From positions 322,501 through 386,500 of the forward strand of contig CAJNDS010002244.1 in assembly GCA_905221605.1 (NCBI GenBank): DNA of 64,000 nt, written 5' to 3'. This stretch comes from Symbiodinium natans (lineage: Eukaryota > Sar > Dinophyceae > Suessiales > Symbiodiniaceae). Each line of letters starts with the position of its first letter. The stretch's first letter is position 1. A program made the position numbers and the translations under genes. Of this stretch, positions 31,274 to 40,490 are shown one piece after another. The notes beneath the pieces are model-generated. The model ran no database searches, was not told the origin of the DNA, and saw nothing but the letters and a program-made list of their open reading frames with translations.

Positions 31274-31326
31274 GCGTGCGTGCGCGCCTTCTCCACGGTG
31301 AAAAACCTGTGCCCCGCACTCTGGTC
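31274..31326 (+). CDS. internal exon
   Basis: Between GGATTCAG| and TGGTC|GTGAGGG. Reads ACVRAFSTVKNLCPALW. Canonical donor, high GC3. It follows a hairpin element (31146-31243). Not recognised. Confidence 0.58.
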
Positions 31327-31580
31327 GTGAGGGCTGGGGCCAGCGCTGGGGACAACGCTTGGAGTGTGCTAGGAGAAACAGGGTTCATGGGTTTCCCAAC
31401 TAGCGTTTAGGGCTTAGGGTTTAGGGTCCATACTGCCCCTTAGGTTCCCCCCTTCAATGACCTCAATTAGGCTTAATTATCCCTAAATGGTCTGAATTAT
31501 CGGGGGAACCTAGCGGGCGGGGGGGGTAGTGTAGAGGGGGCCAGTAGGGGAACCCACGTTAGGTTGATCTTCGGGCTTTA

Positions 31581-31730
31581 CTTGAAGGTTCATGGTACTT
31601 ACTAACCACTTATAACTGGGAATATAACCCTACTTATAATTGGGATAACCACTAGAAGGCCTTTAGGGGCATTATAAGTGGGGTTATAAGTCCAGTTATT
31701 ATTGGTTAGTAAGTACCATGAATCTTTAAG
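31581..31730. repeat. family A element
   Basis: TA|CTTGAAGGTTCATGG ... CCATGAATCTTTAAG|TA. 31740-33226 holds tracts and weak minus coding-like pieces at 31745-31800 and 32443-32530 that are not firm. Confidence 0.8.
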
Positions 31731-32442
31731 TAAGGGTCAGAAAAGGTCGAGGGCTATCTGCTCAGCAGCTGAGAGCGCAACTTGATCAGCCAGGCTGACG
31801 TAAACCTATTTGTTAGCCAGTTTAGGGTTTAGGGTTTAAGGTTTAGGGTTTAGGGTTTAGGGTAGCCAGGCCCCCCGGAAGAAGACAAGAACCAGCTGCT
31901 TCAACCTCTTGCAGGTCACGCCCTCAAACCTGACCCCCGGCAAGCGCGCGCGAGGCTTGAAGCAACAACCCTAAACCCTGAACCCTAAACCCTAAAGCCT
32001 AAACCCTAATTCCTAAACCCTAAACCCCAAACCCTAAACCCAAAACTCTGAACCCTGAACCCTGAACCCTAAACCCTAAACCCCAACTCCAACACCCGAC
32101 CTCGAGACTGCTAAGAGGGGGCCCCTTTCTCTTTTAAGCATGCCTAAGAAACTTAGAGCCAATTTGTACTATGCATAACGAAAAAGTAAGGCCCGTACAG
32201 CTCTACTTCTACGGGTTGCCTCTCCCATCACATTTCAACTAGCAACACACAGACCCAAAACACACACCGAAAACCCCAACAACCCTAAACACCCTTCATG
32301 AGAAATCCCTGTACCCTAAGCCTTGACACCCTAATCCCTGAAAGCCCTATAAACCCTAAACCCTATACACACCAAACCCTATAAACCCTAAACCCTCAAC
32401 CCTCAACCCTAAACCCTATAAAGCCTAAACCCAATACACCCT

Positions 32443-32530
32443 AGGCGCCCGAAATCTTCGAAAGGGCTCCATCCTTGCGTGCCAGGGACCGCCTGGCTGC
32501 ATAGCTGCCCCAGAGCGGTCGCGTCTTCAT
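32443..32530 (-). CDS. candidate exon, possibly terminal
   Basis: Frame reads EEEMKTRPLWGSYAARRSLA, then KDGALSKISGA and TAG. No GT donor; GGC|GCCTAG would be a GC donor. Acceptor CGTGGAG|. GC3 moderate. Confidence 0.45.
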
Positions 32531-32889
32531 CTCTTCCTCCACGCGGGGGTTTCAGGGTTTAGGGTTTAGGGTTAGGGTTTAGGGTTTAGGGTTTAAGGTT
32601 TAAGGTTAGGGTTTAGGGTATAGGGTTTAGGGAGGGCTCCAGGCATTAATTGCTTGGAAGCCGTCTTGACATCGTAAGTCTTCTTCGTATCCCTAGAACC
32701 CCACCCCCCCCCCACCAAAAAAAACACTTTTCACCAAACTTACCCACCCCACTTACTAAGTCAAAGAGTGCTTCCAAGTAGGGATATGGTGTTTCAGAGC
32801 CTTGGGCCTTTTGGGGCTTTCGGTGTTGGTAGCTGAAGGTTAGGATGCCTGAAGGGCTTCATGGTCGTTCGTTGCTTTAGGGGTCTCGG

Positions 32890-33030
32890 TTTAGGGTTTA
32901 GGGTTTAGGGTTTAGGGTTTAGGGTTTTAGGGTTTAGGGTTTAGGGTTTAGGGTTTAGGGTTTAGGGTTTAGGGTTTAGGGTTTAGGGTTTAGGGTTTAG
33001 GGTTTAGGGTTTAGGGTTTAGGGTTTAGGG
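32890..33030. repeat. longest (TTTAGGG)n array
   Basis: About 20 units, one TTTTAGGG interruption. Confidence 0.95.
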
Positions 33031-33078
33031 TGTCCATGTCCGGACCCACCCTCTCCCAGCCCCGAATGCACTCACTCG

Positions 33079-33119
33079 GGGGGGGGGGGGGGGGGGGGAG
33101 CCGAAATTGAAATCTGAAA

Positions 33120-33151
<32 letters not shown>
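33079..33151. repeat. poly-G / poly-C pair
   Basis: A run of about 19 G and, 22 bases later, a run of about 30 C. They can form one long hairpin or a quadruplex. Confidence 0.9.
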
Positions 33152-33152
<1 letters not shown>

Positions 33153-33226
33153 CCCCCAAATTTCCGAATTTTTGGATCACATGCAGGAGCCTAGTAAAGG
33201 CTCTTCAGACGGGTCTCGGGCTCTAG

Positions 33227-33331
33227 GACACCCATCACAAAGGAGCTGCGCATCCCAGCGACCCTGCCTTTCTGGCCTTGAAGTTCATGACCCGCTGGGA
33301 CATGGAGCCTCGAAAGGCAAGCACCCCCAGG
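33227..33331 (+). CDS. internal exon, 35 codons, telomeric donor
   Basis: Phase-0 exon from GGGCTCTAG| to CCCAGG|GTTTAGGG. It ends FLALKFMTRWDMEPRKASTP. In-frame TAG immediately upstream fixes the acceptor. The 105-bp length equals that of the EF-hand exon at 38761 and the MORN exon at 56056. Confidence 0.72.
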
Positions 33332-33858
33332 GTTTAGGGTTTAGGGTTTAGGGCTTTCCTCTAAGCATCCCAGCTCTAAGCCCTAAACAAGGTGCGGCCA
33401 AAAGGGCTCGGGGAAGTTGAGTGAATCTGTGCCCAGAGACTCCAATACCCCTTTTTAAAAGAACATTCCTTAAAGTATAGAAGGGCTCTTTATAGGGTTT
33501 AAGGAATACTTCTACATCCCAAACGAGCGTTTAGGTTCTTGTGATGGTTTTACGGTGTCTTGCTGCAATTGAGCCATTTTAAAGAGATTCTGTTACTACT
33601 TGCCTTTGCCACGCTGCCAAGCTCGATGAAGTTCACGTTACTAACAAGAACTGCGGGTTTACAAAAATTTGGGAAGGCCAGTATCGTCCTCCAAAGAGTA
33701 GGATTCCCTTAGAATTTGAGATCCCAATAAGGTACTCTTGATTTCGGAAACGCCCAACTTAACTTCTCCTTGAAACCCTGCAAGCCCCGTGTGTATCGTT
33801 GACTGCTGCAACCATACCAACCCTAAACCCTAAACCCTAAACCCTAAACCCTAAACCG

Positions 33859-33974
33859 CATCCATCGCCGAGCGTCTGTCTTTCAGCATGTCTTGGATGC
33901 CCGACCACTCGGGCGGGGTCAGAGCGCTGATGGATGGCAGACCCGAAGATGGCAGCAACAGCAAATACCTCACG
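33859..33974. CDS. exon candidate with telomeric donors on both strands
   Basis: Plus (33887-33974): CTGTCTTTCAG| to ACG|GTTTAGGG, reading WMPDHSGGVRALMDGRPEDG. Minus (33859-33930): CATCCATCAG| to GCG|GTTTAGGG, reading PPEWSGIQDMLKDRRSAMDA. Both have good splice signals and GC3 above 70%. The 18 bp ending this exon on the plus side are repeated at 34016-34033 beyond the telomeric tract. Confidence 0.5.
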
Positions 33975-34039
33975 GTTTAGGGTTTAAGGTTTAGGGTTTA
34001 GGGTTTGAGTTTTTTATGGCAGCAACAGCAAATCCCTTA

Positions 34040-34180
34040 CTTGGAGGTTCAAGGTACTTACTAACCAATTATAACTGTACTTATAACTGTACTTATAACC
34101 ATATTAGGGCACTTAAGGGGCTTCTAAGTACAGATATAAGTAGAGTTATAATTGGTTAGTAAGTACCGAAAACCTTCAAG
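34040..34180. repeat. family A element
   Basis: TA|CTTGGAGGTTCAAGG ... AACCTTCAAG|TA. Confidence 0.8.
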
Positions 34181-34185
34181 TAGTC

Positions 34186-34290
34186 TAGTAGTTGCTTAAG
34201 AACCCCCCCTCAAAAAAAATCCTTATACGGGCAATGTAGGGGCTACTATTTGTTTTTCCTTATTCTTTGGGGCTCTTAAGCAACTAGTAG
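34186..34290. repeat. family B element
   Basis: AGTAGTTGCTTAAGAACCCC ... GGGGCTCTTAAGCAACTAG, immediately followed by the acceptor at 34315. Confidence 0.8.
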
Positions 34291-34315
34291 TTGTTGTGTT
34301 TTTTTCTGCCTTCAG

Positions 34316-34364
34316 CTCCACATTGCAGGGGCCATTCTGGATTTGCAGGGCCCATACTGGATAT
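34316..34364 (+). CDS. candidate exon behind a strong acceptor
   Basis: TTTTTTTCTGCCTTCAG| is an excellent 3' splice site, placed right after a family B hairpin. The frame reads LHIAGAILDLQGPYW. Two 18-bp near-repeats make up much of the exon. The GGAAGAAA tract begins downstream. Confidence 0.45.
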
Positions 34365-34365
34365 G

Positions 34366-35370
34366 TCAATGTTGAAGAAAGAAAGAACGGAAGAAAGTAA
34401 GCAAGGAAGCAGGGAAGCAAGGAAGCAAGGAAGAAAGGAAGAAAGGAAGAAAGGAAGAAAGGAAGAAAGGAAGAACGGAAGAAAGGAAGAAAGGAAGAAA
34501 GGAAGAAAGGAAGAACGGAAGAAAGGAAGAAAGGAAGAAAGGACGAAAAAAAAAAGGAAGAAAGGAAGAAAGGAAGAAAGGAAGAAAGGAAGAAAGGAAG
34601 AAAGGAAGAAAGGAAGAAAGGAAGAAAGGACGAAAGCAAGAAAGCAAGAAAGGAAGAAAGGAAGAAAGGAAGAAAGGAAGAAAGGAAGAAAGGAAGAAAG
34701 GAAGAAAGGAAGAAAGGAAGAAAGGAAGAAAGGAAGAAAGGAAGAAAGGAAGAAAGGAAGAAAGGAAGAAAGGAAGAAAAGAAGAAAGGAAGAAAGGAAG
34801 AAAGGAAGAAAGGAAGAAAGGAAGAAAGGAAGAAAGGAAGAAAGGAAGAAAGGAAGAAAGGAAGAAAGGAAGAAAGGAAGAAAGAGAAGGGAAGGGAGGG
34901 AAGGGAGGGAAGGGAGGGAAGGGAGGGAAGGAAGAAAGGAAGGAAGAAAGGAAGAAAGGAAGAAAGGAAGAAAGGAAAGAAAAGAAAAGAAAGGAAGAAA
35001 GGAAGAAAGGAAGAAAAGAAGGGAAGAAAGGAAAGGAAGAAAGGAAGAAGGAAGAAAGGAAGGGAAGAAAGGAAGAAAGGAAGAAAGAAAGAAAGGAAGA
35101 AAGGAAGAAAGGAAGAAAGGAAGAAAGGAAGAAAGGAAGAAAGGAAGAAAGGAAGAAAGGAAGAAAGGAAGAAAGGAAGGAAGGAAGGAAGAAAGGAAGA
35201 AAGGAAGAAAGGAAGAAAGGAAGAAAGGAAGAAAGGAAGAAAGGAAGAAAGGAAGAAAGGAAGAAAGGAAGAAAGGAAGAAAGGAAGAAAGGAAGAAAGG
35301 AAGAAAGGAAGAAAGGAAGAAAGGAAGGAAGGAAGGAAGGAAGGAAGGAAGAAATGAAGAAAGAAATTAA
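34366..35370. repeat. 1-kb (GGAAGAAA)n polypurine tract
   Basis: Octamer GGAAGAAA repeated with point variants and a GGGAAGGGA sub-block at 34890-34930. The long frames on both strands (420 and 359 codons) are translations of the repeat and are not genes. Confidence 0.95.
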
Positions 35371-35533
35371 GAAAGTAAAGAGGAAATAAAGAAAGACATA
35401 AAGAACGAAAGAAGGAAATTAATACAGAAATTAGACCTAGAGCCTTTAAACGGAACGCAAACCCTAAAGGGTCTGACTTTTGCACCCTAAACCCTAAACC
35501 CTAAACCCTGAACCCTGAACCCTAAACCCTCAC

Positions 35534-35586
35534 CTGCAGCCGTGATGCACCGCCTCAAGGACTCTCCGGATGGGGTCGGGCACCAC
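35534..35586 (-). CDS. internal exon with GTGAGG donor
   Basis: Between AACCTCACAAG| and TGCAG|GTGAGGG. Reads VVPDPIRRVLEAVHHGC with high GC3. The donor consensus is good and a telomeric tract follows within 8 bp. Not recognised. Confidence 0.62.
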
Positions 35587-35702
35587 CTTGTGAGGTTCCC
35601 AGGAACACCCCAAGGGCCCTTAAGCAAGGTTTAGGGTTTAGGGTTTACAGTTTAGGGTTCAGGGTTTGGGAAGATACGTTAAAACCGGGGCTATCGGGGA
35701 TA

Positions 35703-36006
35703 CTTGGAGGTTCATGGGTACTTATCACACGTGTAACCACAGTTGTAAGTCTACTTGCAACCTTCTTAGGGAACTTATAAGTACAGTTGTCATAAGGGTT
35801 TTAAGTACCCGGATCGGTGGGGGGGGGGGGGTGGGGGGGGGGGGGGGGGGTGGGGGTGGGGGGGGGTGGGGGGGGGGGGGTGGGGGGCGGGGTGGGGGCG
35901 GGGGGTGGGGGGGGGTGGGGGGGGTGGGGGTGGGGGGGGGTGGGGGGGGGGGGGTGGGGGGGGGGGGGGGGGGGTGGGGGTGGGTGGGGGGGTTGGGGGG
36001 GGTTGT
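35703..36006. repeat. family A left arm truncated by (G)n T tract
   Basis: Family A sequence to about 35811, then about 190 bp of G-runs of 5-12 with single T, replacing the element's right end. Frames inside are poly-Gly or poly-Pro artefacts. Confidence 0.85.
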
Positions 36007-36048
36007 AGATTGTGGGCTTTTTGGGAGGGCTTTTGGATTTTCTTTCAG

Positions 36049-36125
36049 GATTGGGGTTGAGGGCCCCATGTTTGAGAGACTTGAAAGGGCCCTGATTGCA
36101 TCAACAAATCTACAACTACTTGGAG
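36049..36125 (+). CDS. internal exon running into family A element
   Basis: Acceptor TTGGATTTTCTTTCAG| is strong. Reads EGPMFERLERALIASTNLQL. The donor lies in the TIR of the family A element (CTTGGAG|GTTCATGG); splicing to the AG at its other end keeps the frame open for ten further codons. A G/T tract lies upstream. Confidence 0.6.
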
Positions 36126-36220
36126 GTTCATGGGTATGTAGGTATAAGTAGGCTTATGCGTATGAGAACTATCCTTCTGCTGAAACTCTGAAGAGCACTT
36201 CCTACCCATGAACCTTCGAG
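36119..36220. mobile_element. family A element as introner
   Basis: CTTGGAGGTTCATGG ... CCATGAACCTTCGAG; donor GGAG|GTTCAT and acceptor TTCGAG|. Follows exon 36049-36125. Confidence 0.7.
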
Positions 36221-36468
36221 TAAGATCAGAAGTCCCTCAAGCATAGTATTTCTATCGTAGGGCAGCTCCTCCCGTGTAGGTCTCACTTCCCGTCTCGACG
36301 CTCCAAGTAAAACTTATGCTGTCTTTAGTCTCGAGCCCTATACCCTAAACCCTAAACCCTATATTATAGTGGGCTGACTTCTCCTGGGATACCCTAAACC
36401 CTAAACCCTAAACCCTAAACCCTGAACCCTAAACCCTGAACCCTGAACCCTGAACCCTAAACCCTTAC

Positions 36469-36509
36469 CTTTGTTCTCCAAGAAGACACCTCCTCCTCCC
36501 ACCACGTCA
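36469..36509 (-). CDS. short exon, Gly-rich
   Basis: Ends AACAAAG|GTAAGGG, a near-perfect donor. Reads DVVGGGGVFLENKG. Start uncertain. Lies just downstream, in transcription order, of the firm exon 36564-36649. Confidence 0.5.
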
Positions 36510-36563
36510 TGTAGAACCCTAAACCCTAAACCCTAACCCTAAACCCTAAACCCCAAACCCCAC

Positions 36564-36649
36564 CTTCTTCTGGGGTTTCTCAACGGCCGGGGCGCTGTAA
36601 TCAGCTCGAGCTTCTTGAGGTCGTAGGGGTCCATCTTCTTGATCTCGTC
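36564..36649 (-). CDS. internal exon, charged helix
   Basis: Only the minus strand is open here. Reads DEIKKMDPYDLKKLELITAP, then a basic tail. Boundaries GTTGAG| and AGAAG|GTGGGG. It lies between a CCCTAAA tract on the low side and TTTAGGG on the high side, the commonest arrangement of exons in this window. Family not recognised. Confidence 0.82.
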
Positions 36650-36739
36650 CTCAACAGAGGGTTTAGGGTTTAGGGTTTAGGGTTTAGGGATTAGGGTTTA
36701 GGGTTTAGGGTTCCCCAACTCTCCCGTGGGGAACTGTTG

Positions 36740-36960
36740 CAGACTCAGGGTTTAGGGTTTGAAGTGCTGGTCTTTGCGTCCTGCTTGTGAGCTGGTGCCT
36801 GCACACCGATGTCTGCAGGAATTCTCTGCTGGATGCTGGTACTGCCGAGGTGTACAGGCACTCTGCATGCGTCCTGAGCTATGCCTAACTTTGGCCAGAA
36901 ACCTGTCAAGCCATTTAGAATTTGGTAAGTTTTCAAAATTATGGCCCCTTTAGGTACCAT
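36740..36960. other. open on both strands, not assigned
   Basis: A plus frame with a GTAAGT donor at 36928 (CRGVQALCMRPELCLTLARN) and a minus frame (IPADIGVQAPAHKQDAKTST) both run through. The right part, from 36928 to about 37030, is a hairpin element. Confidence 0.4.
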
Positions 36961-37042
36961 AAATAATGGGCGCCGCCTTATAATCAGGGCCCCAAAAGGG
37001 ACCGCATTTTCGCGACCTTCTAGAAATTAGGCACCCAACAAC

Positions 37043-37127
37043 CCCCCAACTCCTCGATGGCAAAGCCGTCAATGATCTCCAACTCTGCTCGGATGTCGGG
37101 TGCCGTGATCGGCAGCTGGATGTCTGC
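37043..37127 (-). CDS. internal exon
   Basis: GC3 75%. Reads DIQLPITAPDIRAELEIIDG. Boundaries GACGAAG| and GGGG|GTTGTTGG. The plus strand is open with lower GC3. It lies 394 bp upstream, in transcription order, of the exon 36564-36649. Confidence 0.66.
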
Positions 37128-37170
37128 CTTCGTCTTACTGCTGTCTTTGGATCTAGGTTCTATGGCCTAG

Positions 37171-37243
37171 CCCGCTGAAAGAATCTGTTACAACGGGGTC
37201 CGACAGGACGTCGCCAGGACCAAGGACTTTCATGAGTTTTCTG
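37171..37243 (+). CDS. candidate exon before a 57-nt intron
   Basis: From GGCCTAG| to TTTTCTG|GTTGATC, reading TGSDRTSPGPRTFMSFL. It joins in phase to 37301. It lies within 45 bp of a minus-strand exon (37043-37127), so at least one of the two strands is misassigned or the genes abut. Confidence 0.42.
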
Positions 37244-37300
37244 GTTGATCTGGACGCTTTATTGTAGTTCACTTGTTTTTTTGAATCATTTTGCATCCAG

Positions 37301-37381
37301 GCCTGTTCGAACTGTCGGGCAAGAAGAACTCCAAAGAAACCGAAACACCAAATCCAAAAAAAACAAACCTCAAGCCCTTAA
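37301..37381 (+). CDS. candidate terminal exon, CxxC basic
   Basis: Preceded by TTTTTTTGAATCATTTTGCATCCAG|, a strong acceptor. Spliced to 37243 it reads ACSNCRARRTPKKPKHQIQK and stops at 37381. Another frame (LFELSGKKNSKETETPNPKK) is also open. Confidence 0.45.
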   Translation, partial: ACSNCRARRTPKKPKHQIQKKQTSSP

Positions 37382-37664
37382 CCCTAAACCTTAAGCCTAG
37401 AGAACCCCATATCCCTTAAACGAAGGAATACACCTGAAACAAAACGGGGAACCTTAGTATCATTTCAGGGAAGATTCCTTACTTCGAGGGTATTGGGATG
37501 TTTGGGCCCCAAACCCCAAACCCCGAACTCAGCCTAAAACCTAAACCCCAAACCCTAAACCCCAAACCATAAACCCCAAACCCCAAACCCTAAACCCCAA
37601 ACCCCAAACCCTGAACCCTGCCCTAAACCCTAAACCCTAAACCCTAAATCCCCAAACCCTAAAC

Positions 37665-37726
37665 CTTCCACAAGCGCAGCCGTGGGTGCCACGGACCACT
37701 CGAGGGTCCGTGCGCCATCGTTGGTC
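37665..37726 (-). CDS. internal exon, FN3-like B-strand
   Basis: Reads NDGARTLEWSVAPTAALVEG, with L-x-W-x-x-x-P as in FN3 B-C strands. Acceptor CAGCCCAG|, donor GGAAG|GTTTAGG in the telomeric tract. A plus frame is open with a telomeric donor of its own at 37740, but the FN3 pattern favours minus. Confidence 0.58.
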
Positions 37727-37755
37727 CTGGGCTGGTCCCGGTTTAGGGTCGGTAG

Positions 37756-37845
37756 GGTTTAGGGTTTAGGGTTTAGGGTTTAGGGTTTAGGGTTTAGGGT
37801 TTAGGGTTTAGGGTTTAGGGTTTAGGGTTTAGGGTTTAGGGTTTG
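37756..37845. repeat. (TTTAGGG)n array
   Basis: Thirteen units. Confidence 0.95.
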
Positions 37846-37889
37846 TAGGGTGTACGGTTCAGGGTTTAGGGAAGCCGCAGGGAGTCAAG

Positions 37890-37980
37890 GAGGGGAAGCC
37901 AACAAATCCCAAGATCTCGCCGAGGGTCTCAGCAATCTCCAGTGCGCCCTTGAACGAGTTGGTGCCTGCACGATTTAGCA
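37890..37980. CDS. coding-like segment, strand unresolved
   Basis: Minus: CGTGCAG| then NSFKGALEIAETLGEILGFV. Plus: GCCGCAG| then GEANKSQDLAEGLSNLQCAL, or a second frame ending at CAG|GTTTAGG. All look protein-like; telomeric tracts lie on both sides. Confidence 0.4.
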
Positions 37981-38369
37981 GGTTTAGGTTTAGGGTTTAG
38001 GGTTTAGGTTTAGGTTATAAAGGCCGGTGGCCTCTTTACTGTTACCCTGATACCGATACCTTCATATCGCCCCCTAGATGCCCTTATAAGAACCCCGAAT
38101 TATCTAAAACAGAAACCCTACTTAAAGACACCGCCAACCCGTAGGGTTTAGGGTTTAGGGTCTAGGGTTTAGGGTTTAGAGTTGAGGAGTTAGCGGAGGG
38201 GTTCTGGGGTTTGGGGGAAGGCAGGGGTTCTGAGGGGAGGGGGGCAAAGGTTGACATGCAGAATTTCGGGAAATCTCTTTGGGGGTTTAGGGTTTAGGGT
38301 TTAGGGTTTAGGGTTTAGGGTTTAGGGTTTAGGGACCCAACATGCCACCCCTAAACCCTGCAATATAGG

Positions 38370-38383
38370 GGGGGAGGAGGGGG

Positions 38384-38420
<37 letters not shown>
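38370..38420. repeat. poly-G tract
   Basis: G-rich run with about 36 uninterrupted G at its end, followed by a family F element (38424-38520). Confidence 0.9.
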
Positions 38421-38422
<2 letters not shown>

Positions 38423-38760
38423 TGAATCATTAGAATAGCGTCTTGTGGGGTTATCCTAGTGTAAGTATATAGGAGCCAGAAGGTAATACTATTAGCAACA
38501 ATTTCAACCCCTATCAGTAGTTTCGACCACCCTAAACCCTAAACCCTAAACCCTAAAGTCAATCCTCCATGTCTCTGGGAGGTGTGGAGTTGCAGCTGGC
38601 GGATTTCACGTGAGCTGGCCTGCTCTCAAGAATCCGAGCCTCCGCGGGTTTCGAGGGCTGGTTCTAGGGTTTAGGGTTTAGAGTTGCAGGTTTTCCTGGA
38701 AGAACCCTAAACCCTGAACCCTAAACCCTCAACCCTAACCCTAGACCCTAAACCCTAAAC

Positions 38761-38865
38761 CCAAATCCCTGGCAATCCGGGTTCCCGAGTGTTTCAGGCC
38801 TGTGTCGAAAATCCACTCGATGAACTCGGTGAACTGGACATGGCCGTCCTCATTGATATCCATTC
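38761..38865 (-). CDS. internal exon, EF-hand calcium-binding loop
   Basis: Reads MDINEDGHVQFTEFIEWIF, a canonical EF-hand loop: D1-N3-D5-G6-V8-E12 followed by the exiting helix F-I-x-W-I. GC3 70%. Acceptor CTACTCAG|, donor GATTTGG|GTTTAGG placed exactly at the start of the telomeric tract. The 105-bp exon is the best anchor for the rule that heptamers supply 5' splice sites. Antisense is also open but has no motif. The EF-hand exon at 43216-43304 lies upstream in transcription order and may be the preceding hand of the same protein. Confidence 0.92.
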
Positions 38866-38921
38866 CTGAGTAGGGTTTAGGGTTTAGGGTTTAGGGTTTA
38901 GGGTTTAGGGTTTAGGGTTTA

Positions 38922-39058
38922 GGGTAGCTACATGGTCCCATAATATGGGCCCTTAAACAGGGGACCCTTTATATACCCTCTAAAAACCCAAGGTCCCATT
39001 TTTCCAGAACTCTTTAAAGGAGGTAAGGGACCATATTAAGGGACCGTGTAACTACCCT
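38922..39058. repeat. family I element
   Basis: TAGCTACATGGTCCCATAAT ... GGGACCGTGTAACTA. Related copies at 50101-50215 and 58190-58318. Confidence 0.75.
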
Positions 39059-39066
39059 TAGATACG

Positions 39067-39141
39067 TGGAAGCCCTTTTGACTTAGTAAGTAGGGTGGTT
39101 TATGGGGAGTCATACTTACTAAGTCAAAAGGGGTTTCAAGT
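39067..39141. repeat. family J element, complete palindrome
   Basis: TGGAAGCCCTTTTGACTTAG ... CTAAGTCAAAAGGGGTTTCA, containing GTAAGT near its left end. The same TIR half occurs at 10304, 23962, 32744 and 41157. Confidence 0.85.
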
Positions 39142-39317
39142 TCGGCTCAGCGTGTGTGGCTCCCGCGAAGACGCTGGTAAGGGTACCAAACAAATGTGTT
39201 GGTTACTTTATAAGGGAACGATGACCCTGCCCGAAACAAAACCAAAGACATGAAAGAAGTAACGGGACGCATCGGACTGCAACCAGCTGCCAGGCTGGGC
39301 TGGGACGTCGAACTTAC

Positions 39318-39366
39318 CGCATCTGTAAGGGACGCTGATTCGAGTACACACTATCCATGAGCAATA
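39318..39366 (-). CDS. internal exon between CT-repeat acceptor and GTAAGT
   Basis: A (CT)n run ending CTCTCTCAG| forms the acceptor and GATGCG|GTAAGTT the donor. Reads LMDSVYSNQRPLQM. The next acceptor, GGTTGCAG| at 39276, gives a possible 41-nt intron. Confidence 0.68.
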
Positions 39367-39481
39367 CTGAGAGAGAGAGAGAGAATATGTACATATATAT
39401 ATATATGTAAATACATACATATATATATATGATACAGCTCTTCAAATTATTGTTCTTGTTAATGATTTTCTTCCTTTTCAG

Positions 39482-39602
39482 CATACGGTTATGGATGCTT
39501 CTTCGAACCTTCTACGGGACCAGGGGGCTGTTCGAGATTTGTGGATACTCAGAGCCATCTCTGTTCCACTTGCGCCGTTTCGCCGAAGCCGCGCTACAAA
39601 CG
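39482..39602 (+). CDS. exon with strong acceptor, frame uncertain
   Basis: TTTTCTTCCTTTTCAG| is an excellent acceptor, and ACG|GTGGAG a possible donor. All three plus frames are open: RLWMLLRTFYGTRGLFEICG, or CFFEPSTGPGGCSRFVDTQS, or ASSNLLRDQGAVRDLWILRA. A shared exon start is well supported, the product is not. Confidence 0.58.
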
Positions 39603-39891
39603 GTGGAGTTTAGGGCTAAGGGCAGTTTAGGATATAGGCTCTTAGGGCTTCTAGAAATCAGTAGGTTTAAGCACCCCTAAATGGGGTTGTAAGTGTACAA
39701 CCTACTGTGGATGGAGGAAATCTTGCACCACCCACTAACGCTCATCCACCCAAGATCGCCACCCAACATTGAGTAATACAGGGTTTAGGGTTTAGGGTTT
39801 GGGGTTTAGGGTTTAGGGTTTAGGGTATAATTAGAATGGGGTTGTGGAGGTTTTTCTTGTGTGATAAAGAGACCCTAGGGGAAGAAGATTA

Positions 39892-40033
39892 CTTGGAGGT
39901 TCATGGCACTTATTATAGCCAATAATAATTGCACTTATACCTGTACTTGTAACCAAATCAGGGCACTTAAGGGGCTTATAAGTGGGTTGTAAGTACAGTT
40001 ATCATTGGTCAACAAGTATCATGAACCTCCAAG
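39892..40033. repeat. family A element
   Basis: TA|CTTGGAGGTTCATGG ... CATGAACCTCCAAG|TA. Confidence 0.85.
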
Positions 40034-40105
40034 TAGTACCCTAAACCCAAAACCCAAAACCCTTATTCTGACCCCATATTCCTGGCATCCTGGCGGCGGT
40101 CAAAG

Positions 40106-40167
40106 ATTTATGTCACTGGGCCAAACATGCCAAAACCCACATTTTCGAAACAATGTACATGGGTGGG
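40106..40167 (+). CDS. candidate exon with telomeric donor
   Basis: Frame LCHWAKHAKTHIFETMYMGG ends at GGTGGG|GTTTAGG. The only AG available upstream is GTCAAAG|. The frame is open further 5' (PGILAAVKD). Confidence 0.45.
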
Positions 40168-40241
40168 GTTTAGGGTTTAGGGTTCAGGGTTTAGGGTTTA
40201 GGGTTTCATCGTAATGAGGCTGGATGGACTTGTAGAAAGAA

Positions 40242-40351
40242 CCCAGAGACTCCAAAACACCGCTGAAGTAAGGAGTATCCCTTAAGTCATAATCGGACCC
40301 CGAATATGATTTAAGGTATGTTCCTTGATTAAGGGGTTTGGAGTCTCTGGG
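40242..40351. repeat. family D element
   Basis: CCCAGAGACTCCAAAAC ... GTTTGGAGTCTCTGGG, 16-bp TIR. Confidence 0.8.
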
Positions 40352-40490
40352 AATGTCTGGGCATGAGCTAGGTAGGTCCTTAAAACCATGTGACAAACTA
40401 CTCCTAACTACGATCCGCCTTAACCGAATAAGGGAAAGCGTAGAAAATATCCCAGGGCATACCCAGTAAAAAGGAATGCTGCAATTAAAC

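Noticed and set aside
34223-35485. 420- and 359-codon frames in the GGAAGAAA tract
   Set aside because: They are pure translations of an octamer repeat, open on both strands because the repeat lacks stops.
35666-36151. Gly-rich or Pro-rich frames of 60-160 codons
   Set aside because: They translate the (G)nT tract; only the exon after 36048 has independent support.
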